Origin: Pseudomonadota bacterium
GTDB taxonomy: Bacteria > Pseudomonadota > Gammaproteobacteria > Burkholderiales > Eutrophovitaceae
Assembly (NCBI GenBank): GCA_002704665.1
Contig: PAHB01000103.1
Coordinates: forward strand, 1-19,943
Direction: 5' to 3'
DNA length: 19,943 nt
How positions within the stretch are numbered: position 1 is the stretch's first letter; each line of letters opens with the position of its first letter. The notes under the pieces were generated by a model. It was given only the letters and a program-made list of their open reading frames with translations, was not told the DNA's origin and did not search any database. Shown in pieces: positions 1-8,825 of the stretch. The position numbers were made by a program, and so were the translations under genes.

Positions 1-149
1 ACCTGTCCAAGAAAAGGAAATGGGACACACAAAACACAACGGTGCTGGTGCTCCCGAGGAACTTCAGCAATTAACTGTGACACCAGAGTCTCGTTGGTTT
101 GCAAGCTCCCATACATTTTCCAATTACCCACAACAATTAAACTTCGCAT
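1..149 (-). CDS. tpiA: Triosephosphate isomerase, N-terminal part (cut by window edge)
   Basis: Only the first 49 codons are in the window; the gene continues past the left edge. TpiA interconverts dihydroxyacetone phosphate and glyceraldehyde-3-phosphate in the cytoplasm (glycolysis and gluconeogenesis). The visible protein begins MRSLIVVGNWKMYGSL, which carries the family's GNWKM strand with the substrate-binding Asn (residue 9) and Lys (residue 11), and ends in the conserved CVPFPFLGQ segment. The ATG at 149-147 is chosen because it gives the standard TpiA N-terminus and has an AGGG Shine-Dalgarno core 7 bases upstream (157-160). It follows glmM by 77 bases on the same strand, an adjacency common in proteobacteria. 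It is too short to appear among long reading frames, but the motif match is clear. Confidence 0.9.
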   Translation of the reverse strand, partial: MRSLIVVGNWKMYGSLQTNETLVSQLIAEVPREHQHRCVLCVPFPFLGQ

Positions 150-226
150 CGTCACACCCTATAGTATTGTTTACATTCTACCTACTCAAAGAGGTCACGG
201 CAATTTAACCTAAAATTCTAGATGCA

Positions 227-1588
227 TTATCGATTGCTGGTTTGGATTATTTTAGCAAGTGAGTTTGCTGCTTTTTTTGTAAAATCACCATCAGATCCTT
301 CCACCATTATTCTAACGACATCCTCCGTACCTGAGGTCCTTAGAAGAAGTCTTCCCGAATCACCCATTTCTTTCCGAAATTCTTGCGTGGCTCTTAATAA
401 ATCGGCGTCTTGTTCAAAATCGTATCCGGGATTAACTGGTTCGCTAATTAACACTTGGGGTACTTCTTTTATGTCAGCACAGAGTGCCCGTAAACTATGT
501 CCCGAAATTACAACGGAGGCTAAAACCTGTAATGCAGATACTATGCCGTCCCCGGTAGAATGCTTATCGAGACAAATTATATGCCCCGAACTCTCTCCCC
601 CTAAATCCCAGCCGAGCGAATGTAGCCTCTCTAAAACGTACCTGTCACCAACTTTTGTTCTCTCAAAATTGATATTACATTTTCTAAAAGCATTTTCTAA
701 TCCTAAATTAGTCATCAGAGTCCCAACAACCCCTCCTTTGAGCGCGTTTTGTGATTGCCTATGTTTCGCAATAATGTAGAGCAGTTTATCTCCATCAAAA
801 ACATGGCCGCAACCATCAACAAAAACCACCCTGTCCCCGTCACCATCAAAAGCTATACCCATATCAGCTTTATGTTTCAAAACACTTACAGCTAGCCCCT
901 TAGGATAAAGAGACCCACAATTTTCATTAATGTTAAAACCGTTTGGATCTGCATTTATTAAATGTACGTTGGCACCCAGCCCTCGAAAAACTTTCTCAGC
1001 AACGTTATAGGTCGCACCGTTTGCACAATCAACAACCACATTAATTCCCTTGAGACTATACCCAGCAGGAAAACTGTTTATGCAAAAATAAATGTACTCC
1101 TCTTGACATCTAATAGCTCGCTTCGACTTTCCAAGGGCTTGCCGAACGCTAAACTCCATGACAAACTCATCTTCAAGCGCTTCTTCAATTTTTTGCTCTA
1201 TGTCATCAGAGAGTTTTCTACCATTTTTCTCAAAAAATTTTATTCCATTATGCTCATATGAATTGTGCGAAGCTGATATAACTGCTCCTGCAGTAAAATT
1301 CATCTCGCGGGTCATAAAGGCCACACCCGGAGTTGAAAGCGGGCCAGACAAGAAAACATCAACGCCTGCCGCCAGTAGGCCCGCTTGCAAAGCCGACTCA
1401 AAAATGTATCCGCTAATTCGCGTATCTTTGCCCACCAAAACGGCCGGTCGATCTCGACCAGCGGGCAAATGTGTTCCGCCTAGCACCCGACCTGCCGCAA
1501 AACCGAGTCGCATAAAAAAATCTGGCTTTATCGGGTAGGTCCCAACTCGGCCTCTGATGCCATCTGTTCCAAAATAATTCCTCTGCAT
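227..1588 (-). CDS. glmM: Phosphoglucosamine mutase
   Basis: Converts glucosamine-6-phosphate to glucosamine-1-phosphate, the step feeding UDP-GlcNAc for peptidoglycan and LPS. The 453-residue protein opens with MQRNYFGTDGIRG. It has the phosphoserine loop ISASHN (catalytic Ser about residue 107), the Mg-binding loop DGDGDR, the sugar-binding GGESSGH motif and the C-terminal phosphate-binding RTSGTE motif, in family order. The reading frame stays open upstream to 1633, but the ATG at 1588 is preferred: it gives the usual GlmM N-terminus and length, avoids overlapping folP, and has an AGG core about 9 bases upstream. It lies 13 bases after folP, as in many proteobacteria. The residue after the ASHN core is Ser, where I recall Pro being common in the family. 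Confidence 0.96.
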   Translation of the reverse strand: MQRNYFGTDGIRGRVGTYPIKPDFFMRLGFAAGRVLGGTHLPAGRDRPAVLVGKDTRISGYIFESALQAGLLAAGVDVFLSGPLSTPGVAFMTREMNFTAGAVISASHNSYEHNGIKFFEKNGRKLSDDIEQKIEEALEDEFVMEFSVRQALGKSKRAIRCQEEYIYFCINSFPAGYSLKGINVVVDCANGATYNVAEKVFRGLGANVHLINADPNGFNINENCGSLYPKGLAVSVLKHKADMGIAFDGDGDRVVFVDGCGHVFDGDKLLYIIAKHRQSQNALKGGVVGTLMTNLGLENAFRKCNINFERTKVGDRYVLERLHSLGWDLGGESSGHIICLDKHSTGDGIVSALQVLASVVISGHSLRALCADIKEVPQVLISEPVNPGYDFEQDADLLRATQEFRKEMGDSGRLLLRTSGTEDVVRIMVEGSDGDFTKKAANSLAKIIQTSNR

Positions 1589-1601
1589 TTTTAAGACCTG
1601 C

Positions 1602-2453
1602 TTAGACTTTTCCACTAAAACCCCTGTGAACATTTATAACATCTCTGGTAGCGCCGACATCATGTACTCTCAGGACAGAGGCCCCCTTTTCAACCGCCAT
1701 AAGTGCTGCAGCAACGCTGGCATAATCTCTCTCCGTAGTACGCCGATTTACCATTTCCCCTAAAAAAGATTTTCTAGATAATCCAACCAAAACCGGATAC
1801 ACACTGCCCGCAAGTTTTTCCAAATTTGCAAAAAGATCAACATTGTCTGAGAAAGACTTTCCAAATCCGAAACCTGGGTCAATCAAAATTCGGTCCTGCG
1901 AAATTCCAACCGCCTCTGCTGCGGCAGCTCGAACCGAAAGAAAAGAAAATACTTCTTCTACTACATTAGTATACGTTGGCTTTCTCTGCATACTCCATGG
2001 AGATTTTTGCATGTGCATCATGCAAATCGCGGCATCAGATCCACTCAAGGCCTCGAGAGCTCCTGGCATAGTGAAAGAGTAGATATCGTTTATCATAGAG
2101 GCACCTTGATCCAAAACCTCCTTCATTAACTTTGGCTTATAAGTATCTACGGAAATCGGAACATTGAAATGCCGTATCTCCTTGAGCACCGGCATTATTC
2201 TCCGCTTTTCCTCATCATATTGAACCGGCAATGCTCCTGGTCTCGAGGATTCACCACCAATATCTATTATGTCTGCTCCCTCTGCTACTAGCTGTGCCGC
2301 TTTATCTACCGCAGACTTGACACTTAAAAATCGTCCACCATCATAAAAGGAATCAGGCGTTACGTTCACAATGCCCATGACCAATGGACAACTGATATCC
2401 AAATCAAACTGGCCGGCTTGCAATCGCTTTTGATTCATAGCACTGGAACTCAT
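1602..2453 (-). CDS. folP: Dihydropteroate synthase
   Basis: Condenses p-aminobenzoate with 6-hydroxymethyl-dihydropterin pyrophosphate to make dihydropteroate in folate synthesis; it is the target of sulfonamides. The 283-residue protein shows the TIM-barrel signatures MGIVNVTPDSF (26-36) and DIGGESSRPGA (64-74), the pterin-binding IDPGFGFGKS (191-200), GLSRKSF (224-230) and the C-terminal RVHDV (262-266). The ATG at 2453 has a GAGAGG Shine-Dalgarno sequence 2 bases upstream and a 61-base gap from ftsH. The order ftsH-folP-glmM is a classic proteobacterial cluster and supports co-transcription. No resistance-type insertion is evident near the pterin loops, though this was judged by eye only. 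Confidence 0.96.
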   Translation of the reverse strand: MSSSAMNQKRLQAGQFDLDISCPLVMGIVNVTPDSFYDGGRFLSVKSAVDKAAQLVAEGADIIDIGGESSRPGALPVQYDEEKRRIMPVLKEIRHFNVPISVDTYKPKLMKEVLDQGASMINDIYSFTMPGALEALSGSDAAICMMHMQKSPWSMQRKPTYTNVVEEVFSFLSVRAAAAEAVGISQDRILIDPGFGFGKSFSDNVDLFANLEKLAGSVYPVLVGLSRKSFLGEMVNRRTTERDYASVAAALMAVEKGASVLRVHDVGATRDVINVHRGFSGKV

Positions 2454-2514
2454 GGCCTCTCACCGCTAAATTTAGTATTACTCCATTCTGGCGAACGACG
2501 CTAATGAAAGTGGT

Positions 2515-4419
2515 TCAGGACTCCTCCAACGGTTTAGTTGAGGACACAGGACTACCACCACCCTTGGTCTCTCCCGAAGGAGGCGAGTCCTTTCCGCCCG
2601 GCGACGAAACCGGCTTCGGCGGCCTCGGAGGTTTACCAGCCATAATATCATCGATCTGATGCGCATCAATAGTCTCCCACTCCAATAAGGTTTTCGCCAT
2701 AGTCTCTACTTTTGCCCGATTATCCTCAATCAGCTTTCGAGCAATACCATACTGAGTATCAATAATCGAGCGAATTTCTTGGTCGACTTGTTGGAGCGTG
2801 GCCTCCGACATATTCTTCTGGGTGGTAACCGATCTACCCAAGAAAACCTCTCCCTCGTTTTCACCATAAACCATTGTGCCCAAGTTGTCAGTCATTCCCC
2901 ATTCGGTGACCATTCTTCGCGCAATATCAGTCGCACGCTGGAAATCGTTAGAAGCTCCAGTTGTCATTTGCCCCATAAAGACCTCTTCCGCAATTCTTCC
3001 ACCAAATAGAACAGCAATACTTTGTAAAATTTGTTCCTTATCTTGACTGTACCGATCTTCCTGTGGAAGCTGCATTGTGACACCCAAAGCCCGGCCGCGA
3101 GGTATAATAGTGACCTTGTGAACTGGATCAGTCTTGGGAAGCATTCTAGCAACAACCGCATGCCCAGATTCATGATAGGCCGTATTTTTTCTCTCGTGCT
3201 CAGGCATAACCATTGACTTGCGTTCAGCCCCCATCATTATTTTATCTTTGGCCCTTTCAAAATCGTCCATATCAACCAGACGCTTGTTAGCTCGCGCTGC
3301 AAACAGAGCACCCTCATTTACCAAATTAGCCAAATCGGCACCCGAAAACCCTGGCGTCCCTCGCGCAAGTATATCTGGGAGGACGTCTGTAGCCATAGGA
3401 ACCTTTCGCATATGGACTAACAAAATTTGTTCTCTTCCACGAATATCAGGTAGCGGAACAACTACTTGCCTATCAAAACGGCCTGGTCTCAGCAACGCTG
3501 GGTCTAAAACATCCGGCCTATTCGTAGCGGCGATCACAATCACCCCCGAGCCTGATTCAAACCCATCCATCTCTACCAGCAATTGATTAAGCGTCTGTTC
3601 CCTTTCGTCGTTACCTCCACCTAGACCAGCGCCTCTCTGGCGGCCAACAGCATCGATCTCATCTATAAATACAATACATGGAGAGTGTTTCTTGGCCTGT
3701 TCAAACATATCCCTCACTCTCGCAGCCCCAACGCCCACAAACATTTCAACGAAATCCGATCCTGATATTGCGAAAAACGGTACCTTAGCCTCGCCCGCTA
3801 TCGCCCGCGCGAGGAGCGTCTTACCGGTGCCGGGAGACCCTACCATCAAAACGCCCCTAGGAATCCTTCCTCCCAATTTTTGAAATTTGCTAGGATCTCT
3901 CAAAAAGTCCACCAACTCGGAAACTTCTTCTTTAGCTTCCTCGCATCCTGCAACATCGGAAAAGTTCACGGTGTTAACATTTTCGTCTACCATCCGGGCC
4001 TTGCTCTTTCCAAAGGAAAAGGCCCCTCCGCGACCTCCGCCTTGCATCTGTCTCATAAAGAAGATCCAGACTCCAATTAGGAGCAGCATCGGGAACCAGC
4101 TTACAAATATATTCATCAGCACGGACGGCTCTTCCTCGGGTTTCGCCTCGACTGCCACCCCAGCTTTTAATAAGTCCGAAACCATCCATGGGTCTGAAGG
4201 AGAGTGGACAACGTAGCGTTCTCCGTCGGCTTTCTCCACCCGAAGAACCCTACCATCAATAGTTACCCTGGAAACGGCTCCCAGCTTTACATCATCCAGA
4301 AACTGGGAATACTCAACCGTCGTTGCTGACCTTTGTCCGCCGCTAAACTGGTTAAAAACCGTCATTAAAACGAGTGCTATTACTAACCAAACAGCTACAT
4401 TTTTTACTATATTATTCAA
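2515..4419 (-). CDS. ftsH: ATP-dependent zinc metalloprotease FtsH (TTG start)
   Basis: Membrane-anchored AAA+ protease that degrades misfolded membrane proteins and short-lived regulators; in E. coli these include the heat-shock sigma factor and LpxC. The 634-residue protein has two N-terminal membrane segments (about residues 8-22 and 105-122) flanking a periplasmic domain. It then shows Walker A GSPGTGKT (194-201), Walker B IVFIDE (249-254), the second region of homology RPGRFDRQ (311-318) and the zinc site HESGH (416-420). The tail is rich in Pro, Ser and Gly. The start codon is TTG: AGGAG at 4425-4429 sits 5 bases upstream, and the only nearby ATG is out of frame and runs into a stop at once. 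It lies 35 bases after rlmE, the usual rlmE-ftsH pairing. Confidence 0.96.
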   Translation of the reverse strand: MNNIVKNVAVWLVIALVLMTVFNQFSGGQRSATTVEYSQFLDDVKLGAVSRVTIDGRVLRVEKADGERYVVHSPSDPWMVSDLLKAGVAVEAKPEEEPSVLMNIFVSWFPMLLLIGVWIFFMRQMQGGGRGGAFSFGKSKARMVDENVNTVNFSDVAGCEEAKEEVSELVDFLRDPSKFQKLGGRIPRGVLMVGSPGTGKTLLARAIAGEAKVPFFAISGSDFVEMFVGVGAARVRDMFEQAKKHSPCIVFIDEIDAVGRQRGAGLGGGNDEREQTLNQLLVEMDGFESGSGVIVIAATNRPDVLDPALLRPGRFDRQVVVPLPDIRGREQILLVHMRKVPMATDVLPDILARGTPGFSGADLANLVNEGALFAARANKRLVDMDDFERAKDKIMMGAERKSMVMPEHERKNTAYHESGHAVVARMLPKTDPVHKVTIIPRGRALGVTMQLPQEDRYSQDKEQILQSIAVLFGGRIAEEVFMGQMTTGASNDFQRATDIARRMVTEWGMTDNLGTMVYGENEGEVFLGRSVTTQKNMSEATLQQVDQEIRSIIDTQYGIARKLIEDNRAKVETMAKTLLEWETIDAHQIDDIMAGKPPRPPKPVSSPGGKDSPPSGETKGGGSPVSSTKPLEES

Positions 4420-4424
4420 AAAGA

Positions 4425-4429
4425 CTCCT
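4425..4429 (-). promoter_or_regulatory. Ribosome binding site fixing the TTG start of ftsH
   Basis: On the minus strand an AGGAG core lies 5 bases before TTG AAT AAT. This is the strongest Shine-Dalgarno match near the 5' end of ftsH. It decides in favour of the TTG codon, because no in-frame ATG exists before the first membrane segment. Confidence 0.75.
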
Positions 4430-4454
4430 AATTTTTAATTAAAGCTTTCCCTGA

Positions 4455-5090
4455 TTAACTCGAATTTCTCCAAACGAACTCTCTCCCCAAAAAATAAACT
4501 TCAGAAGATCGATCTTTCGAAGCCTTGGGTTTTCTTGTCGTCAAATCGTTAAACATTTCGCACATTGTACCCCTTACAGCACTTATATTCACGCCTTGGA
4601 AAACTTTGACAAGAAAAGTTCCCCCAGGTTTCAGATGCGATTTAACAAATTTCACCGTGAACTCAAACAAATTATACATTTTTGCCTGATCGGTTTGATG
4701 AATTCCTGACAAATCTGGGGCTAGATCTGAAACCACTACATCGAATTTTTTGGCACCAAGAAATTCTTCAAGCTCAGTCGTAAAAGACTGTCGGGTTAAA
4801 TCTCCCTTTACAAAAACAACATTTTCAATGGGAACCATTTCCGAAAGGTCAATCGCAAAGACCTTTCCTCTAGACGTTACTAAAGCTGATAAAATCTGCG
4901 ACCAGCTCCCCGGAGCGGCCCCTAGATCTGCTACCAACATCCCAGGAAGAATGAACCTATCTTTTTTTTGTATCTCCAAAAGCTTAAATGCTGCCCGTGA
5001 TCGGTACCCTTTTTTTGTTGCTAATTTAACATGAAAATCCCCGACATGCTCCCTGTACCATTTTCCATGCTTTTTTTTTCTGTTTATCAT
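4455..5090 (-). CDS. rlmE: 23S rRNA (uridine-2'-O)-methyltransferase RlmE/FtsJ
   Basis: Methylates the 2'-OH of U2552 (E. coli numbering) in the A loop of 23S rRNA, late in 50S assembly, using S-adenosylmethionine. The 211-residue protein has the SAM-binding motif DLGAAPGSWSQ (55-65). The four catalytic residues of the family are visible as K36 (RAAFKLLEI), D122 (VVSDLAPD), K162 (FLVKVFQG) and E197 (SSEVYFLG). The Lys-rich N-terminus is coded by a run of nine A. The ATG at 5090 gives the family N-terminus, although no clear Shine-Dalgarno sequence precedes it. It sits between greA and ftsH with short gaps. In many betaproteobacteria a small RNA-binding gene, yhbY, lies next to rlmE; none is present here. 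Confidence 0.96.
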   Translation of the reverse strand: MINRKKKHGKWYREHVGDFHVKLATKKGYRSRAAFKLLEIQKKDRFILPGMLVADLGAAPGSWSQILSALVTSRGKVFAIDLSEMVPIENVVFVKGDLTRQSFTTELEEFLGAKKFDVVVSDLAPDLSGIHQTDQAKMYNLFEFTVKFVKSHLKPGGTFLVKVFQGVNISAVRGTMCEMFNDLTTRKPKASKDRSSEVYFLGREFVWRNSS

Positions 5091-5120
5091 GAGGTTATGT
5101 TAGGTTGCGGCCAAATCTAG

Positions 5121-5597
5121 CTAAACAAAGGTAATCGACAACACTTCATATTCAACTCCACCAACGGGAGCCACAACCTCGGCCACATCTCCGACTGTCT
5201 TGCCAATGAGGCCCCGAGCTATTGGCGACTTGATTGAAACTTTACCTTTCTTGATGTCGGCTTCATCCTCGCCTACTATCTGGTAGGTAACAACCTGCTC
5301 TGACGCTAAGTTTTTTATTTTAACAGTGGCCCCAAAAACACATCGACCATCTGAATCTATAGTGCTTGGATCTATTATTTCTGCACTAGCTAGCTTTGAT
5401 TCCAACTCTAAAATTCGTCCTTCAATGAAGCTTTGCTTTTCTTTCGCAGCATCATACTCAGCATTTTCTGATAAATCACCATGCGCTCGGGCTTCTTTAA
5501 TAGCCTCGATGACCGCTGGCCTATCAACTGTTTTCAATGATGACAACTCGCTTCGAAGCATCTCAGCACCGTTCTTTGTTAGGGGAATTTTATTCAT
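5121..5597 (-). CDS. greA: Transcription elongation factor GreA
   Basis: Binds in the secondary channel of RNA polymerase and stimulates cleavage of backtracked transcripts so elongation can resume. The 158-residue length is typical. The N-terminal coiled coil (about residues 1-75) contains the conserved tip DLSENAEYDAAKE with its acidic residues, and the C-terminal FKBP-like domain contains the SPIARGLIGKTVGD segment. The ATG at 5597 follows the carB stop by 24 bases and has a weak GGAA core about 7 bases upstream. The carA-carB-greA order is common in proteobacteria and suggests translation from the car transcript. Confidence 0.96.
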   Translation of the reverse strand: MNKIPLTKNGAEMLRSELSSLKTVDRPAVIEAIKEARAHGDLSENAEYDAAKEKQSFIEGRILELESKLASAEIIDPSTIDSDGRCVFGATVKIKNLASEQVVTYQIVGEDEADIKKGKVSIKSPIARGLIGKTVGDVAEVVAPVGGVEYEVLSITFV

Positions 5598-5621
5598 AAC
5601 ACATTCCGAAACTTTTTGTTT

Positions 5622-8600
5622 TTAAGAGCTAAGACCCTGTAAATCATAGCACTCTAATTGACGCATTTTTTGAAGGCCCGTGCAAGCCGCTCTCGCACCG
5701 GCAATAGTTGTATAATATGCTATACCACCCTGCAAAGCGGATCTCCTTATTGAGTACGAATCTTGTATGCTGGTTGGATTTTGATCTACCGTATTTATTA
5801 TCATAACAATTTCACCGTTTTTTATCATATCAACTACATGAGGTCTGCCCTCCTTAACCTTGTTTACCTTCACAACTGGCAATCCATTCTCCAACAATTT
5901 TGCTGCAGTACCTTTGGTAGCGAGTAAATCAAAACCCTCATCTACCAAGATTTTTCCAAGCCCGTTCAAAAAGTCCTTGTCATTATCTTTGACGCTAATA
6001 AAGACTTTACCAGAATCTGCAAACTTGACACCTGCTGCTAATTGCGACTTTATAAAAGCCTCTCCAAAAGTTTTTCCGATTCCCATTACTTCTCCAGTAG
6101 ATTTCATCTCAGGACCCAAGATAGTATCCACCCCGGGAAATTTAATAAAAGGAAATACTGCTTCTTTTACAGCATAGTGATTAACAGTTGGCAAGTCCTC
6201 AGAGCAACCCTGCTCCTCAAGTGATACCCCGACCATGCACCTCGCAGCTATTTTAGCGAGAGGTTTCCCTGTTGCCTTCGAAACATATGGAATTGTTCTC
6301 GATGCACGGGGATTAACCTCCAAAACGAAAACAGTATTATTCTTTACTGCAAATTGAACATTCATAAGTCCAACCACTTTGAGCGCCCGTGCCATTGACC
6401 GTGTCGCCTCCCTAATTTCATTTTGGACGGAGAGGGATAGACTGTAAGGTGGCAAAGTACAGGCTGAGTCCCCACTATGGACACCTGCTTGCTCTATGTG
6501 CTCCATTATTCCACCAATTATCACACTTTTACCATCACTAACCGCATCCACATCAACCTCAAGGGCGTCGCTTAAAAAACGATCTAGCAAGATAGGACTG
6601 TCAAAAGTCACCTCGATTGCATCTTTAACATAAGTAGCGAGGCGCATCTCATTGTATACAATTTCCATCGCCCGGCCTCCTAGAACATACGATGGTCTTA
6701 CAACTAATGGGTATCCTATTTCCCTTGACTTTACTAGTGCATCGTCAACACTTATGGCAGTCCTGTTGTCTGGCTGCTCGAGACCTAAATCGCGCAGCAT
6801 AATTTTAAACCTCTCGCGGTCCTCGGCGCGATCAATAGAATCCGGAGACGTACCTAAAATGGGTACGTTTAAATCGTCAAGCGCACCTGCTAATTTTAAC
6901 GGAGTTTGCCCACCATACTGAACAACAACCCCCTTCGGCTTTTCGACACTGATTATCTCAAGAACATCCTCAAGAGTCAGCGGTTCGAAATAAAGCCGGT
7001 CCGAGGTATCGTAATCAGTCGAAACCGTCTCAGGGTTACAATTTACCATTATGGTCTCGTATCCTTGAGCTTTAAAAGTAAAAGCTGCATGGACACAACA
7101 ATAATCAAACTCTATCCCCTGACCAATCCTATTCGGACCTCCTCCTAGGATCATCACTTTTTCTTCGTGGGATGGACGCGCTTCACATTCTTGCTCATAA
7201 GTTGAATAAAGATAGGCCGTATTAGTATCGAACTCTCCGGCACAGGTGTCGACCCGCTTATATACCGGCCTGATGCCTTTTTCCCAACGAGCGTTGCGCA
7301 CGGCTTCCTCGGACTCCTTTAAGAGATCTCCAATGAAGCTATCGGAGAACCCTTTTTTCTTCAATTTCCTCAAATTACCAGTGCTTAACCGATCAAGTGT
7401 TTGTCCAATCAAATATTTTTCATTTTCAACTAAATCCTCTATTTGAGCCAAAAACCAAGGGTCAATTTTTGTGCATTGATGAATTTGATCTAAAGACATA
7501 CCCATTCGGAAACCGTCGGCCACAAAAAATAACCTTTTATCTGTAGCGGCTCTGAGCTCTTTTTCGATAATTTCCAAGTCTTCAGAGTGCGGAACAAAAC
7601 CATTAACCCCTATTTCTAAACCCCGTAAAGCTTTTTGCAGGCTCTCTTGAAAAGTTCTGCCTATAGCCATCACTTCGCCAACAGATTTCATTTGGGTGGT
7701 TAATTGCTTGTTCGCAAGAGGAAACTTTTCAAAAGCGAATCGAGGTATTTTTGTAACAACATAATCTATTGACGGCTCAAAAGACGCTGGCGTAGCGCCC
7801 GATGTTATATCATTATCCAGTTCATCCAGGGTATAACCAACGGCCAACTTTGCAGCTACTTTTGCTATCGGAAAACCAGTGGCTTTTGAAGCTAGAGCTG
7901 ACGATCTGGATACTCTGGGATTCATCTCTATCACAATCATTCTGCCGTTTTCGGGATTAACCGCAAATTGAACATTCGACCCTCCGGTGTCGACGCCAAT
8001 TTCCCTCAAAACCTTTAAAGATGCATTCCGCATCAATTGATATTCCTTGTCTGTCAAAGTCTGTGCTGGTGCAACAGTTATGGAATCTCCCGTGTGGACT
8101 CCCATCGGATCAAGATTTTCAATCGAGCAGATAATGATCGCGTTATCCTGAGAATCCCTAACCACCTCCATCTCAAATTCTTTCCAGCCCAGAACAGACT
8201 CCTCTATCAATATTTCATTTAAAGGAGATGCGTCGATTCCTGCTTCCACGATTGTCAAAAACTCCTCTTTGTTGTAAGCGATGCCACCACCAGCCCCACC
8301 CAAAGTAAATGATGGCCGAATTATTGTGGGATAGCCTATTTTCTCAACAACTTTCAACGCATCCTCTGTGTTACTTGCGATGTACGATGTAGGAGTCTCT
8401 AATCCTATTTTTTCCATGGATGCTTTAAATTTCTCACGATTTTCAGCTTTATCAATCGCCTCTTCAGAGGCACCAATAAGTTCTACGTTGTATTTTTTCA
8501 AAATTCCAGCATTTGATAATGCCAGAGCGCAATTTAGGGCGGTTTGCCCTCCCATTGTGGGCAAAATCGCATCAGGTTTCTCACTAGCAATAATTTTTTC

Positions 8601-8822
8601 AAGTATGGGAACCGTTATGGGTTCGACATAAGTCTTGTGGGCAATTTCTGGATCCGTCATGATAGTAGCGGGATTAGAGTTTACCAAAATTACTCTGTAT
8701 CCCTCTTCCATTAGGGCCTTGCAAGCTTGAACTCCAGAGTAATCAAATTCACACGCCTGGCCGATCACTATAGGACCAGCTCCGATCAGTAGAATGGAAT
8801 GAATGTCGGCTCTTCTTGGCAT
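5622..8822 (-). CDS. carB: Carbamoyl-phosphate synthase large subunit
   Basis: Makes carbamoyl phosphate from bicarbonate, two ATP and ammonia delivered by CarA; the product feeds arginine and pyrimidine synthesis. The 1066-residue length is close to the E. coli protein (about 1073). Two homologous ATP-grasp halves are visible. The first starts with ILLIGAGPIVIGQACEFDYS and has the FTLGGAGGG loop; the second starts at ILGGGPNRIGQGIEFDYC and has the SYVLGGRAMEIV loop. The C-terminal allosteric MGS-like domain carries ATKGTA and NKVKEGRPH. The start codon follows the carA stop by only 3 bases, so translational coupling with carA is likely and would keep subunit ratios balanced. Confidence 0.97.
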   Translation of the reverse strand: MPRRADIHSILLIGAGPIVIGQACEFDYSGVQACKALMEEGYRVILVNSNPATIMTDPEIAHKTYVEPITVPILEKIIASEKPDAILPTMGGQTALNCALALSNAGILKKYNVELIGASEEAIDKAENREKFKASMEKIGLETPTSYIASNTEDALKVVEKIGYPTIIRPSFTLGGAGGGIAYNKEEFLTIVEAGIDASPLNEILIEESVLGWKEFEMEVVRDSQDNAIIICSIENLDPMGVHTGDSITVAPAQTLTDKEYQLMRNASLKVLREIGVDTGGSNVQFAVNPENGRMIVIEMNPRVSRSSALASKATGFPIAKVAAKLAVGYTLDELDNDITSGATPASFEPSIDYVVTKIPRFAFEKFPLANKQLTTQMKSVGEVMAIGRTFQESLQKALRGLEIGVNGFVPHSEDLEIIEKELRAATDKRLFFVADGFRMGMSLDQIHQCTKIDPWFLAQIEDLVENEKYLIGQTLDRLSTGNLRKLKKKGFSDSFIGDLLKESEEAVRNARWEKGIRPVYKRVDTCAGEFDTNTAYLYSTYEQECEARPSHEEKVMILGGGPNRIGQGIEFDYCCVHAAFTFKAQGYETIMVNCNPETVSTDYDTSDRLYFEPLTLEDVLEIISVEKPKGVVVQYGGQTPLKLAGALDDLNVPILGTSPDSIDRAEDRERFKIMLRDLGLEQPDNRTAISVDDALVKSREIGYPLVVRPSYVLGGRAMEIVYNEMRLATYVKDAIEVTFDSPILLDRFLSDALEVDVDAVSDGKSVIIGGIMEHIEQAGVHSGDSACTLPPYSLSLSVQNEIREATRSMARALKVVGLMNVQFAVKNNTVFVLEVNPRASRTIPYVSKATGKPLAKIAARCMVGVSLEEQGCSEDLPTVNHYAVKEAVFPFIKFPGVDTILGPEMKSTGEVMGIGKTFGEAFIKSQLAAGVKFADSGKVFISVKDNDKDFLNGLGKILVDEGFDLLATKGTAAKLLENGLPVVKVNKVKEGRPHVVDMIKNGEIVMIINTVDQNPTSIQDSYSIRRSALQGGIAYYTTIAGARAACTGLQKMRQLECYDLQGLSS

Positions 8823-8825
8823 TTT

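Noticed and set aside
161..189. TTGAGT and TACTAT with a 17-base spacer before tpiA (minus strand)
   Set aside because: Transcription would start about 5 bases before the tpiA ATG, excluding its AGGG ribosome site; more likely chance.
1..220. Possible tRNA gene at the left edge, since tRNA-Leu often lies near tpiA-secG
   Set aside because: No T-loop signature or foldable cloverleaf; the DNA translates as the TpiA N-terminus on the minus strand.
222..779. 185-residue open frame on the plus strand
   Set aside because: It lies wholly antisense to glmM, has no family motif and no sensible start context; it is a shadow of the real gene.
1589..1633. Longer glmM start 15 codons upstream
   Set aside because: It would overlap folP and add residues not found in the family; ATG 1588 gives the standard N-terminus.
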